The notes under the pieces are model-generated. The model searched no databases and was not told the origin of the DNA. It worked only from the letters and a program-made list of their open reading frames with translations. Shown piece after piece: positions 57,511-64,000 of a stretch of 64,000 bases of DNA. The position numbers and the translations under genes are program-made. Within the stretch, counting starts at the first letter, position 1, and the number at the start of each line of letters is the position of its first letter. The stretch covers positions 868,001 through 932,000 of the forward strand of contig NZ_CCSE01000001.1 of the NCBI RefSeq assembly GCF_000756715.1. Direction: 5' to 3'. The DNA is from Jeotgalicoccus saudimassiliensis. GTDB taxonomy: Bacteria > Bacillota > Bacilli > Staphylococcales > Salinicoccaceae.

Positions 57511-57547
57511 AGACACCTTTTGGAAGCCTGCTCCAGAAAGGTGTCTC
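57511..57547. terminator. Hairpin upstream of tetR
   Basis: AGACACCTTT(T)GGAGC... stem with AAAGGTGTCT; both flanks are moderately T-rich. It may insulate the toxin locus from the tetR promoter. Confidence 0.5.
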
Positions 57548-57634
57548 TTGTTATTTATGGTTTTAATCATTTTATCGTACTCACCTAATAAAAATTTGTG
57601 CCGAAAAATTTCCATCTGTAACAGGTGTGATTTA

Positions 57635-57643
57635 TGGTAAAAT
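57635..57643 (+). promoter_or_regulatory. Extended -10 for the toxin mRNA
   Basis: TGG-TAAAAT. The upstream -35 is poor. It would give an mRNA with a leader of about 45 nt. Confidence 0.5.
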
Positions 57644-57697
57644 TATAGAGGTTGTCCGGTTTACTTCCGTGCGTATAGCATGGAAGGAGGTGACATC

Positions 57698-57793
57698 ATG
57701 TTCAGCACTTTTTTTGAGTTGTTAATTGCGCCGATTGCAGTCGGTTCAACGATCGCCCTGTTCAGTTATTGGCTGAATAAGGACGACAAGTAA
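57698..57793 (+). CDS. Fst/PepA1-like type I toxin peptide
   Basis: A 31-residue peptide with a short N-terminus, one hydrophobic helix (LLIAPIAVGSTIALFSYWL) and a charged NKDDK tail. The IAP-x3-G-x3-A-x-FSYWL pattern matches Fst-family membrane toxins such as S. aureus PepA1. AAGGAGGTGA lies 5 nt before the ATG. Its mRNA shares a direct repeat and a terminator with an antisense RNA (next entry). Toxicity is inferred from the family. Confidence 0.85.
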   Translation: MFSTFFELLIAPIAVGSTIALFSYWLNKDDK

Positions 57794-57814
57794 CCGGATA
57801 ACCGCCAATACGCC

Positions 57815-57853
57815 ACAAAAAAACGCCCAATCTATTGCAGTAGATTGGGCGTT
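57815..57853. terminator. Shared terminator of the type I TA locus
   Basis: Perfect 12-bp stem ACGCCCAATCTA-TTGCAG-TAGATTGGGCGT, with an A-run on its left (T-run for the minus-strand RNA). Strong for the antitoxin RNA; on the plus strand only TTCGG follows. Confidence 0.88.
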
Positions 57854-57883
57854 CGGTGATTCATGTTCAGCACTTTAATTGAT
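57815..57883 (-). ncRNA. Putative antitoxin RNA (RNA II/SprA1as-like)
   Basis: A minus-strand RNA of about 69 nt, like RNA II of par loci. The promoter TTTACA-17-TATAAT (57890-57918) is near-consensus. The RNA carries the complement of CATGTTCAGCACTTT (57864-57878), an exact copy of the toxin's start region (CATGTTCAGCACTTT at 57697-57711), and of the terminator stem. Both interaction sites of the par mechanism are therefore present. Confidence 0.85.
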
Positions 57884-57889
57884 AAATAC

Positions 57890-57918
57890 ATTATATCATC
57901 CAATGTCTGTGTTGTAAA
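57890..57918 (-). promoter_or_regulatory. Antitoxin RNA promoter
   Basis: Minus strand: TTTACA, 17-bp spacer ending in TGA, TATAAT. One of the best sigma-A matches in the window. Confidence 0.88.
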
Positions 57919-58106
57919 ATGAAACAATCGACACACGTGTTTGTTCATCTGACACGCGGTAAACCTTGCTATATCAGTGAGGCAGCGTCCGGAGTACCGG
58001 CCTCTAAATAATAACATCTTTCATTAGTTTACATAACTTAATTATTGTGAACTTAAATTAAGTTTTATCCTCTAATAATTTCTATATAGTTCCCATATCA
58101 CATACA
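57919..58106. other. AT-rich gap between the TA loci
   Basis: No reading frame with a ribosome-binding site and no repeat; presumably upstream regulatory DNA of the antitoxin RNA and the 3' flank of the Phd-like gene. Confidence 0.5.
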
Positions 58107-58316
58107 CTACAACGTCAATTCTTCGATGACTTCATACAACGATTCAATTTCATCACGCGCAAATTCATACTGTTCTTTACTCATCAGGACACCCGCAACA
58201 CCGTCTTCATCCACTACGTGAATAACACTTTTATTCTTTTCAGCTGTCTCAAAAGTATTTTCCGGATTCCCCAGAAACTCCGAAATATCAACCTTAAGCG
58301 ACTCTCTGATATTCAT
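58107..58316 (-). CDS. Phd/YefM-like antitoxin, no toxin gene beside it
   Basis: A 69-residue acidic protein. The shape matches Phd/RelB-type antitoxins: N-terminal DNA-binding/dimer segment (VDISEFLGN... VIHVVDEDGVAGVLMSKEQYEF) and a helical acidic tail. GGAGG lies before the ATG. No toxin reading frame lies on either side. Confidence 0.72.
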   Translation of the reverse strand: MNIRESLKVDISEFLGNPENTFETAEKNKSVIHVVDEDGVAGVLMSKEQYEFARDEIESLYEVIEELTL

Positions 58317-58536
58317 CTGCAGCGCCTCCTTTATGCATCCTTTTCACTATACCCTTTTTTAAATCACATATTCAAATTATCGCAATATAGGAAAACGGAA
58401 ACGCTGTGCGCTGTGCCCGGAGCATTTTCGTATCCACAATGGCGCACCGCGGCCTCTACCACGACCTGATACCCCCAAAATCACAAATCCCGCCCGAAAA
58501 CACAGCCAATCCTGCCCACACAACCCACGAAACCAC
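58317..58536. other. Gap before the fem terminator
   Basis: No gene. The part near 58460-58540, read on the minus strand, is the G/T-rich tract that follows the fem terminator. The rest is AT-rich flank. Confidence 0.6.
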
Positions 58537-58568
58537 AAAAAAACCGGCACATCATGATGTGCCGGTTC
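58537..58568 (-). terminator. fem cluster terminator
   Basis: Minus-strand AACCGGCACATC/GATGTGCCGGTT followed by TTTTTTG, then a G/T-rich tract (GTGGGTTGTGTGGG). Confidence 0.92.
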
Positions 58569-58604
58569 CATTATTCACCGGAAATCCCGAAAAATATCCT
58601 CCAC

Positions 58605-59852
58605 CTAAATTTTCCCGAGTTTTTTCGCGATCGTGTAGACCGGTTTGTTGAATACTTTGTCGAACGTGCCGGGCAGTTCTTCGATATACGGTGTGAATCC
58701 GCGTTTGAAACGGTAGACACCGTAGTCCTGGGCCGCTTCGGTGAAGTCACCTGTCAGGCCGAAGAAGTTGAATCGTCCAATGCCTAATTCCTGCGCTTTC
58801 TTGATCATTTCCCACGTGGCAAAGTTCGTGCCTTTAAAGAACGAGAGTTCCGGATAGCTTCCGCTGAACAGGTAAACCATTTCATGGTTGTTGTAGTAGT
58901 ACATACCCGCGGATAAATCGAGTTCCGTACCGAATTCGGCTTTGAATTCTTCCATCTTCGCGATGCGCTTATCCTTACTCGCGAGCTGTTCTTTATGTTC
59001 GTTAATGCGTTTTTTCTCGCGTTTTGTCGCTGTGCCGTTCGCAGTTTTCTCTTCGATCTCTGCAATATTTTCCAGTTCCGCTTCACGTTCTTCGTGCAGC
59101 TGAGTCAGATATTTATCCACATTCACATGTGTCAGCACCAGGAACATGCGGTCTTTGAGCGTATGCAGCAGATTTTTAATTTTCTCTGCCGGCACCGGGT
59201 CAAAGCCGATGCGTTCTTCTGTTTCTTTATATATATCGATAAACTTATCGTATTCATCTTCATCCAGCAGCTTCAGTTCCAGCGGCATCGTCTCCGTCTG
59301 ACGCGTATTGTATCGCGTCGTCACGTCCATCTGCTTTAAAATGGCATCGAGGGGTTTATCGACATCGATTACTGCCTGGTAACGGAGAAGTTCTTCTGTA
59401 ATGAGTTCTTTCGTAAAGCCGTGATGGTTATAGCCGAGGTTTTCATATAACGAAATAATCTCCCGGTTGTTACGTTCATCCGCTTCAATGACATTTCCGT
59501 CGTGATCGCGCATCTGATACACCGTATACGGCGAATGAATCATCTGCAGCGCGCCGTGTTTCTTCGCGTACTTATCGATTTCTTCCAAAAAGAACTTCAG
59601 GCGCTCATTCGTAAACTCACTGAGCAGCGGTCCTGTATGTGACGTAAACAGTCTGAATTTCTTCAGCACCGACGTCGCACTCAGTATAGAGACACCGCCC
59701 AAAACTTCGCCGTCATACAATCCGAGGAGATGCGTTTCGTTCACGCCCGAAATGTAATCGTAGAACAGTTCATCATGGAAATAGTGCATGTGCCCGTCAT
59801 AGGTCTGTACAAATAATTTAAATGCTTCTTCTGTAATTGGTTTTACTTCCAT
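58605..59852 (-). CDS. Divergent Fem-type aminoacyltransferase
   Basis: A 415-residue member of the FemABX family, which adds amino acids from tRNA to the lipid II stem peptide. It has both GNAT-like domains and the long charged antiparallel coiled coil (about residues 250-315, many Lys/Glu). It is more divergent than the two genes upstream: the basic R-K-R-N-x-K-K motif after the first domain is replaced by TTRYNTRQTE. Third gene of the cluster. May be an FmhA/FemX-like paralogue; its acceptor is unknown. Confidence 0.82.
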   Translation of the reverse strand: MEVKPITEEAFKLFVQTYDGHMHYFHDELFYDYISGVNETHLLGLYDGEVLGGVSILSATSVLKKFRLFTSHTGPLLSEFTNERLKFFLEEIDKYAKKHGALQMIHSPYTVYQMRDHDGNVIEADERNNREIISLYENLGYNHHGFTKELITEELLRYQAVIDVDKPLDAILKQMDVTTRYNTRQTETMPLELKLLDEDEYDKFIDIYKETEERIGFDPVPAEKIKNLLHTLKDRMFLVLTHVNVDKYLTQLHEEREAELENIAEIEEKTANGTATKREKKRINEHKEQLASKDKRIAKMEEFKAEFGTELDLSAGMYYYNNHEMVYLFSGSYPELSFFKGTNFATWEMIKKAQELGIGRFNFFGLTGDFTEAAQDYGVYRFKRGFTPYIEELPGTFDKVFNKPVYTIAKKLGKI

Positions 59853-59876
59853 CGCTGGGTCAAACCTTTCTGTCTT

Positions 59877-61139
59877 TTACTTATTCAGTCCAAGTTTTGC
59901 TTTCACTTTATATACGTTGTGCTGGAGCGGTGCAATGACTTTAACGAAGTCCCCGACCAGCTCTTCAATTTCCGCATTGAATCCGCGTTTGAATCGATAA
60001 ACACCGTAGTCTTCCCCGTCTTCTGAAAAGTCTCCGCTGACGCCGTAGAAGTTATAGCGTGAAATGTTGTTTTCGATACAGTACTTCATCATCTCAAGGT
60101 GCATCATATACGGTCCGACAAACTGCGGGTACTCAGACGTACTCGCACCTGAGTTATACACGAGCTCATACGGCGTTTCGAAGTAGATGCCGGCAGCAAG
60201 ATCCAGCACGTTGCCTTCTTTCTCATGAATAATGCGCGCCTCTTCAAGATCTCCCGTTAAGTTCGACACCTGTTTTTCCATCTCTTTGATCTTGTTTAGC
60301 GTCTTATCGTTTTTGTTCTCTTTCGCCTGCATCGTCTCAAGGCGTTTCGTTACATCCTGAAGCTCTTTCGTCAGGTTCGCGACGTACTTATCGAGTTCGA
60401 TATACGCGTAAGGAATGAGCACTTTATCCCCGTAGGCTTTCTTAAAGTTTGAGAAATAGCCTTTTGGATCCGGGTGCGTAAAGAAGCCCTGGCGCTCCGA
60501 CGTATCTGCATACAGCTTCACGAACTTATCGATTTCATCCACTTCGAGGAAACGGAGCTCCACGCCGTATTTCTGAGCTTTCTTGATGTTGCGCTTACGC
60601 TGGGAGTCAAACGACTTCACTAAATCTTTCTCCCCCTCAAACGGCGTCATATCCAGAACGCTCATCCAGCGTGCCTGTGACGTCTTAGAGTAGCCGCGTG
60701 TAAATCCTTCATGACCGTAGCCGAGCGACTCGAGCAGTTCAATGAGCGCATCCTGTGCCGGATACTCTTCTTTCTCCACAACATCCTTGTCGTATTTTTT
60801 GTAAATCCAGTTCGGATCCACTTTCACGTATGAACAGTTGTGCCTCTTCAGGTATTCCGTCAGCCCTTCAAAGTAAAAACGCACCAGCTCGAGATTGTGA
60901 TAATCGAGCACCGGGCCGCGGTTAGAGTAATAGAAATACTTGCCCATGACTGTCGGCTGCAGCGTAAACAGACTGGCAGCCACTACTGTGCCCGCATCAT
61001 CTTTCACGCCGAGCAGTTTTACCGTTTCACCGTTTAATTCACGGTTCGTTTTATTTTCAATCATCTGGAAGAAGGCAGCTTCATGGCCTTCCTCTATAAA
61101 CGACGCATATTCTTCATCCGTTAATTCTAAAAACTTCAT
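59877..61139 (-). CDS. femB: FemB-like interpeptide bridge transferase
   Basis: A 420-residue FemB-like enzyme: YYSNRGPVLDY, VKVDPNWIYKKYDKDVV, SQARWMSVLDM, SQRKRNIKKAQKYG and the C-terminal GEDYGVYRFKRGFNAEIEELVGD. By homology adds the last glycines (or serines) of the cross-bridge. ATG 61139 is preferred to GTG 61148 for its SD distance. Cotranscribed after femA. Confidence 0.9.
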   Translation of the reverse strand: MKFLELTDEEYASFIEEGHEAAFFQMIENKTNRELNGETVKLLGVKDDAGTVVAASLFTLQPTVMGKYFYYSNRGPVLDYHNLELVRFYFEGLTEYLKRHNCSYVKVDPNWIYKKYDKDVVEKEEYPAQDALIELLESLGYGHEGFTRGYSKTSQARWMSVLDMTPFEGEKDLVKSFDSQRKRNIKKAQKYGVELRFLEVDEIDKFVKLYADTSERQGFFTHPDPKGYFSNFKKAYGDKVLIPYAYIELDKYVANLTKELQDVTKRLETMQAKENKNDKTLNKIKEMEKQVSNLTGDLEEARIIHEKEGNVLDLAAGIYFETPYELVYNSGASTSEYPQFVGPYMMHLEMMKYCIENNISRYNFYGVSGDFSEDGEDYGVYRFKRGFNAEIEELVGDFVKVIAPLQHNVYKVKAKLGLNK

Positions 61140-61154
61140 GCGATTCACTCTCTC

Positions 61155-62405
61155 TTATTTATTACGCAGATTATTTAATGTGTTGTAGATCTTATATGCC
61201 GGGCCGTTAACCGGTTTGATAAAGTCCCCGATATACTCGTTAACCACCGCATTAAACCCTTTTTTAAACTGAATAACACCGTAGTCCTCAGCGTTTTCAG
61301 TAAAGTCTCCGCTGATTCCGTAGAAGTTATACTGGTCTATACCCTGCTCCAGCGCATACTGAATCATTGTCCACTGGATTAAATAACTGCCTGCAAAATG
61401 ACGGAAATCGTTATCCGTTCCCCCGGACAGGTAAGTCACTTCATGCGGCGTGACGATAAAGTACGCACTCGACAGAGGTAACTCCTTGCCGTGTGATTCC
61501 AGCAGCTGTTTGCCTTCCTGCAGCTTCGCATCGATATTTTCGACCTGTTCTGTCAGGTTCACCACTTTGTTTTTGTTCTTCTCGTTATCCGGATCGCGTT
61601 CCAATGCACGTTCCGCTTTATCGAGATTTTTGGCCATTTTCTTTTTATCCTGTGCAATGGACTCTGTGTAATCCTCGAGGTCCACGTACACCATCGGAAT
61701 CATGACCTGATCTTTAAAGTAGCGCTTGCGGTCGATGTAGAAACTGTCGTCTCTGTCGTAGAACGACTTCATTTCCGACGTATCCTTCATAAACTTACGG
61801 AAAATCTCGATATTGTCCACATCAAGGTACTTAATATGCAGGCCGTGCTTCTCCGCTTTTTTAATATTACGCTTACGGAGCGTATCCATATCATTCAATA
61901 CCGACTTCTTATCTTTTCCTTCAAGATCCAGTACCGAATGCCAGCGGACCTGAACAATCGGATCAAAGCCGTTTTTAAATCCGTCATGGTGGTAGCCGAG
62001 CGACTTAAAGTTATCGAAAATATAATCGTTCTCCATACTCTCGATGACTTCACCTTCGTGGTTGCGCTTATTAAGCACTTCGTACGGGTCAACACGCAGA
62101 TACATGACTTTCTTCGGTTTCAAGAACTTCGTCAAACCGTCAAAGAACGCTTTGAATACTGCCTCATCGCTGTAATCGAGCACCGGTCCCCTGTTCGTAT
62201 ATGCATATTTAAATACTTTCATGACAGGCGTCAGCGTAATCAGGCACGCCGCCTTCACGATTTCCCCGTCTTTGACACCGACTAAATAAGTCTCAATCCC
62301 GCTGTCTGTTTTTAACTTGTAGTTTTGTTCGGTCTGGGTAAAATGACTGAAATGTTTCCCTGTATAGTCATTAAATTCTTCCAGTGTTAACTCTGTAAAT
62401 TGCAT
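61155..62405 (-). CDS. femA: FemA-like interpeptide bridge transferase
   Basis: A 416-residue FemA-like enzyme: SHFTQTEQNYKL, YTNRGPVLDY, GFDPIVQVRWHSVLDL, LRKRNIKKAEKHG, coiled coil, and GDFTENAEDYGVIQFKKGFNAVV. In S. aureus FemA adds glycines 2 and 3 of the bridge. ATG 62405 has GGGAG 7 nt upstream. It heads the cluster. Confidence 0.9.
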   Translation of the reverse strand: MQFTELTLEEFNDYTGKHFSHFTQTEQNYKLKTDSGIETYLVGVKDGEIVKAACLITLTPVMKVFKYAYTNRGPVLDYSDEAVFKAFFDGLTKFLKPKKVMYLRVDPYEVLNKRNHEGEVIESMENDYIFDNFKSLGYHHDGFKNGFDPIVQVRWHSVLDLEGKDKKSVLNDMDTLRKRNIKKAEKHGLHIKYLDVDNIEIFRKFMKDTSEMKSFYDRDDSFYIDRKRYFKDQVMIPMVYVDLEDYTESIAQDKKKMAKNLDKAERALERDPDNEKNKNKVVNLTEQVENIDAKLQEGKQLLESHGKELPLSSAYFIVTPHEVTYLSGGTDNDFRHFAGSYLIQWTMIQYALEQGIDQYNFYGISGDFTENAEDYGVIQFKKGFNAVVNEYIGDFIKPVNGPAYKIYNTLNNLRNK

Positions 62406-62473
62406 AATGGCACTCCCGTTCATCAATTCTCAATCTCTAACATAGTAACAGATTTCAGCGTGTGTTTCATCTA

Positions 62474-62502
62474 ATTACATAGACGTATCGGCACCAATTC
62501 AA
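62474..62502 (-). promoter_or_regulatory. Candidate promoter of the fem cluster
   Basis: Minus strand: TTGAAT, 17-bp spacer, TGTAAT. Confidence 0.6.
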
Positions 62503-62519
62503 ACTAAATTCTTTTAAAA

Positions 62520-62680
62520 GATAAAATTCTCATCACCGGCGCGGGGATGCCTGGTGCGGGATTGGACTTCGCCCGCGCTGGAGGACGACGGCCAATCCCT
62601 GTAGTATGCGAAGGACCTTTAAAGTACGACACAGCTTTGTCGTTGTACTCGAAATCATCATTTTACTGAGATCTGGTTAT
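62520..62680. other. GC-rich patch upstream of the fem cluster
   Basis: A sharply GC-rich stretch in an AT-rich intergenic region. It contains GGGATTGG...CCAATCCC and AGTACGACA...TGTCGTTGTACT inverted repeats. A plus-strand frame without a start reads KDKILITGAGMPGAG, like a Rossmann glycine loop. It may be a structured RNA or a transferred gene remnant. Confidence 0.35.
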
Positions 62681-62713
62681 AAAAATCGCAGCCAAAATAA
62701 ATTAGCCGCGATT
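62681..62713 (-). terminator. Terminator of the decayed small ORF
   Basis: Minus-strand ATCGCGGC...GGCTGCGAT followed by TTTTTATA. Confidence 0.65.
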
Positions 62714-62871
62714 ATCGTTAAATGCTATTTGTCGAATGCGTTCGTTAGTAATCTCCTTATTGGAGTTAATCACATCAAGTATTAATTTTGCTGTTCTTTT
62801 TAGAGCTTTATACCTTCGAACTCTAAATTCTTAACGACTTGTTTATGGATTTTAGATTCAATAGTTGTCAT
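62702..62871 (-). pseudogene. Frameshifted small ORF divergent from the SatD-like gene
   Basis: ATG at 62871 has GGAGG 8 nt upstream and an extended -10 (TGA-TATAAT near 62895-62900). It encodes MTTIESKIHKQVVKNLEFE and then runs into a stop at 62800. A +2 frame continues as RVRRYKALKRTAKL...NERIRQIAFNDNRG to 62702, right before a terminator. A signal for one 56-residue protein is thus complete except for one frameshift. Family not recognised; an antitoxin-like protein is possible. Confidence 0.45.
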
Positions 62872-62919
62872 ATAGGCCGCCTCCCGGTCTCTCTATTATA
62901 TCACTTTCATATCCATAAA

Positions 62920-62939
62920 ATTCGCCTATATAGGCGAAT
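62920..62939 (+). promoter_or_regulatory. Operator-like palindrome 1
   Basis: Perfect 20-bp dyad ATTCGCCTATATAGGCGAAT between the divergent small ORF and the SatD-like gene. Confidence 0.8.
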
Positions 62940-62950
62940 CAATTTATTCA

Positions 62951-62970
62951 ATTCGCCTTTTAAAGCGAAT
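62951..62970 (+). promoter_or_regulatory. Operator-like palindrome 2
   Basis: ATTCGCCTTTTAAAGCGAAT; ends match palindrome 1 (ATTCGC-N8-GCGAAT). Centres are 31 bp apart. It lies within the TTCAAT-18-TATTAT promoter candidate. Confidence 0.75.
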
Positions 62971-63011
62971 TATTATACAATATAGCTATTATATTAAAGG
63001 AGCTGATTCTC

Positions 63012-63614
63012 ATAATATCCATGCTGATTTTGGATGTGTCGAACAGTACTAAGGCACCGCCTGAGATATACAACCATCTCTCTCATATAGAACGTAAGCT
63101 GCGGGATTTAAACTCAGATGAGAATAAATTATATATGAATTACCGTATGGGCGAAGAGCTGTTTATTTTATCATCACAGCCGCATTATACTATTCTGTTA
63201 GCGTTTTATGCGAAATCATTATGGCCTGCTTCGGACTTCCCGTTAAAATGCAGCTTCCATACTGTGGATGACTCTTACCCTGAATACAATCCGGACCGCT
63301 GGGATCATCCTTCCATAAAAGCAGTAAGAGAATCGCTTCAAACGATTAAAAAATCGAAAGTACAGGATTTTTCAAGTCCGGATATGCCGAAGGGCATCGA
63401 AATTGCGTTAATGTATGCAACTGATATTTTTAGAACCGTGACCCCGCTGCAGCAGGAAGTCATGCAGTACTATTTAACAGGTATTACTCAGAAAGAAATC
63501 GCAAAACTGACAAAACGATCTGTGTCGACCATTTCGAAACATGTCCATGCTTCCCGTGTCAAACAGCTGACGGAAATTATCGATTACGTCAGCGAACAGT
63601 ACGAACTGAACTAA
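63012..63614 (+). CDS. SatD-like protein with C-terminal HTH
   Basis: A protein of about 200 residues. The N-terminal part (LILDVSNSTK...ELFILSS) resembles the SatD fold and the end has a sigma-70-region-4-like helix-turn-helix (TPLQQEVMQYYLTGITQKEIAKLTKRSVSTISKHV). The first ATG (63021) is 18 nt from AAAGGAG. An in-frame ATA at 63012 sits at the normal distance and would include the full first strand (ISMLILDVS), so the start is uncertain. Probably autoregulated through the two upstream palindromes. Confidence 0.72.
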   Translation: MISMLILDVSNSTKAPPEIYNHLSHIERKLRDLNSDENKLYMNYRMGEELFILSSQPHYTILLAFYAKSLWPASDFPLKCSFHTVDDSYPEYNPDRWDHPSIKAVRESLQTIKKSKVQDFSSPDMPKGIEIALMYATDIFRTVTPLQQEVMQYYLTGITQKEIAKLTKRSVSTISKHVHASRVKQLTEIIDYVSEQYELN

Positions 63615-63652
63615 AAGAGATAAGTGATGATTAATCGCTTATCTCTTTTTTT
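63614..63652 (+). terminator. Terminator of the SatD-like gene
   Basis: AAAGAGATAAG...CTTATCTCTTT followed by TTTTG. Confidence 0.88.
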
Positions 63653-63674
63653 GAAAACTTATTATAGTGTCCAC

Positions 63675-63703
63675 TTGAATAATAACTAGAAACCCTCTAC
63701 AAT
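63675..63703 (+). promoter_or_regulatory. cadC promoter
   Basis: TTGAAT, 17-bp spacer, TACAAT. Confidence 0.75.
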
Positions 63704-63710
63704 TACAATA

Positions 63711-63722
63711 AAGTAAATACTT
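63711..63722 (+). promoter_or_regulatory. CadC operator
   Basis: AAGTA-AA-TACTT just after the -10; same layout as the staphylococcal cad operator (AAATA-AA-TATTT). Confidence 0.75.
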
Positions 63723-63739
63723 GAATATAGAGGTGGACC

Positions 63740-64000
63740 ATGACTAATAAAAACGTATGTGAAGTGTTCTGCTACGACGAAGATAAGGTAGAGAGACTGC
63801 AGAAAGATATAGAAACAGTCGACATCACAGGAATGTCTCAAATGCTGAAAGCCATTGCGGATAAGAACAGAGCGAAGATTACATATATACTCTGTCAGGA
63901 TGATGAGTTATGCGTATGTGATATCGCACTGATTCTCGGCATTACGATTCCAAATACATCCCATCACCTGCGCACCTTATATAAAGAAGGTATCGTGACT
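63740..64000 (+). CDS. cadC: Cadmium/zinc/lead-sensing ArsR-family repressor CadC, N-terminal part
   Basis: The first 87 codons of a metal sensor that releases DNA when Cd, Pb or Zn binds. N-terminal Cys7 and Cys11 (NVCEVFC) and the ELCVCDI pair form the alpha3N site. The recognition helix is NTSHHLRTLYKEG. The rest runs off the right edge; cadA is expected next. AGAGGTGG precedes the ATG. Confidence 0.93.
   Translation, partial: MTNKNVCEVFCYDEDKVERLQKDIETVDITGMSQMLKAIADKNRAKITYILCQDDELCVCDIALILGITIPNTSHHLRTLYKEGIVT

Noticed and set aside
57695-57900. Direct repeat CATGTTCAGCACTTT as a transposition target duplication
   Set aside because: The copies flank only the toxin gene and shared terminator, exactly as in par-type loci, and no transposase is present.

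Overview
The window is a chromosomal core segment of a Gram-positive coccus of the Staphylococcaceae/Salinicoccaceae group, probably outside Staphylococcus itself (a Salinicoccus- or Jeotgalicoccus-like genus). This rests on staphylococcal gene neighbourhoods (asnS-dnaD-nth, recU-pbp2, DUF1798-ypsA-gpsB-rnpB, thyA-dfrA-ypmS-msrA-msrB, arlRS next to odhAB, the asd-dapA-dapB-dapD-deacetylase-alr-lysA operon), on three FemA/FemB-type genes, and on a CadC-like regulator. No phage, IS element, CRISPR array or rRNA/tRNA gene was seen.

Layout: 1-2.2 kb carries asnS (partial), dnaD, nth. 3.2-6.3 kb has recU-pbp2 on the minus strand. 6.4-15.7 kb is a plus-strand block: DUF1798, ypsA, gpsB, RNase P RNA, an rRNA methyltransferase, a double dynamin, a 5'-3' exonuclease, an RNase H-like protein, a zinc-finger protein, cvfC (split by a frameshift) and a bacilliredoxin. 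15.8-24.0 kb has nucleotide metabolism and redox repair (thyA, dfrA, ypmS, msrA, msrB, yozE, deoD), then ctpA, murG, PAP2 and GNAT. 24.7-32.6 kb has arlRS, odhAB, a DUF6501 protein and brnQ. 33.4-38.0 kb has xpaC-telA, DUF1033, cspA and a NERD nuclease. 38.5-45.6 kb is the diaminopimelate/lysine operon behind a lysine riboswitch. 45.7-53.4 kb has an ABC-F ATPase, cvfB, pepF, a small membrane protein, a membrane acyltransferase and a general stress protein. 54.2-57.5 kb is a self-regulated tetR-ABC exporter operon, followed by a type I (Fst/PepA1-like) toxin-antitoxin locus and an orphan Phd-like antitoxin. 58.6-62.4 kb has three fem genes. The window ends with a SatD/HTH regulator behind two palindromes and the start of cadC.

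The strongest unexplained signal is a set of seven intergenic tandem-repeat arrays (about 2.29-2.97, 24.12-24.58, 32.68-33.28, 36.20-36.75, 38.05-38.40, 48.42-48.74 and 51.23-51.69 kb). They belong to five unrelated sequence families. Six arrays have a 41-bp period and one has 51 bp, near-integral numbers of DNA turns. Most units carry a dyad or hairpin. The spacing is almost free of indels, and arrays occupy every junction between converging major genes. G/T-rich tracts usually follow the terminators that bracket them. The second most interesting feature is the cvfC frameshift: a seven-A slippery site, a 6-nt spacer and a perfect 9-bp stem, the layout of a programmed -1 frameshift signal. Third is a complete par/Fst-type toxin-antitoxin locus with matching direct repeats, a shared terminator and a near-consensus antitoxin-RNA promoter.
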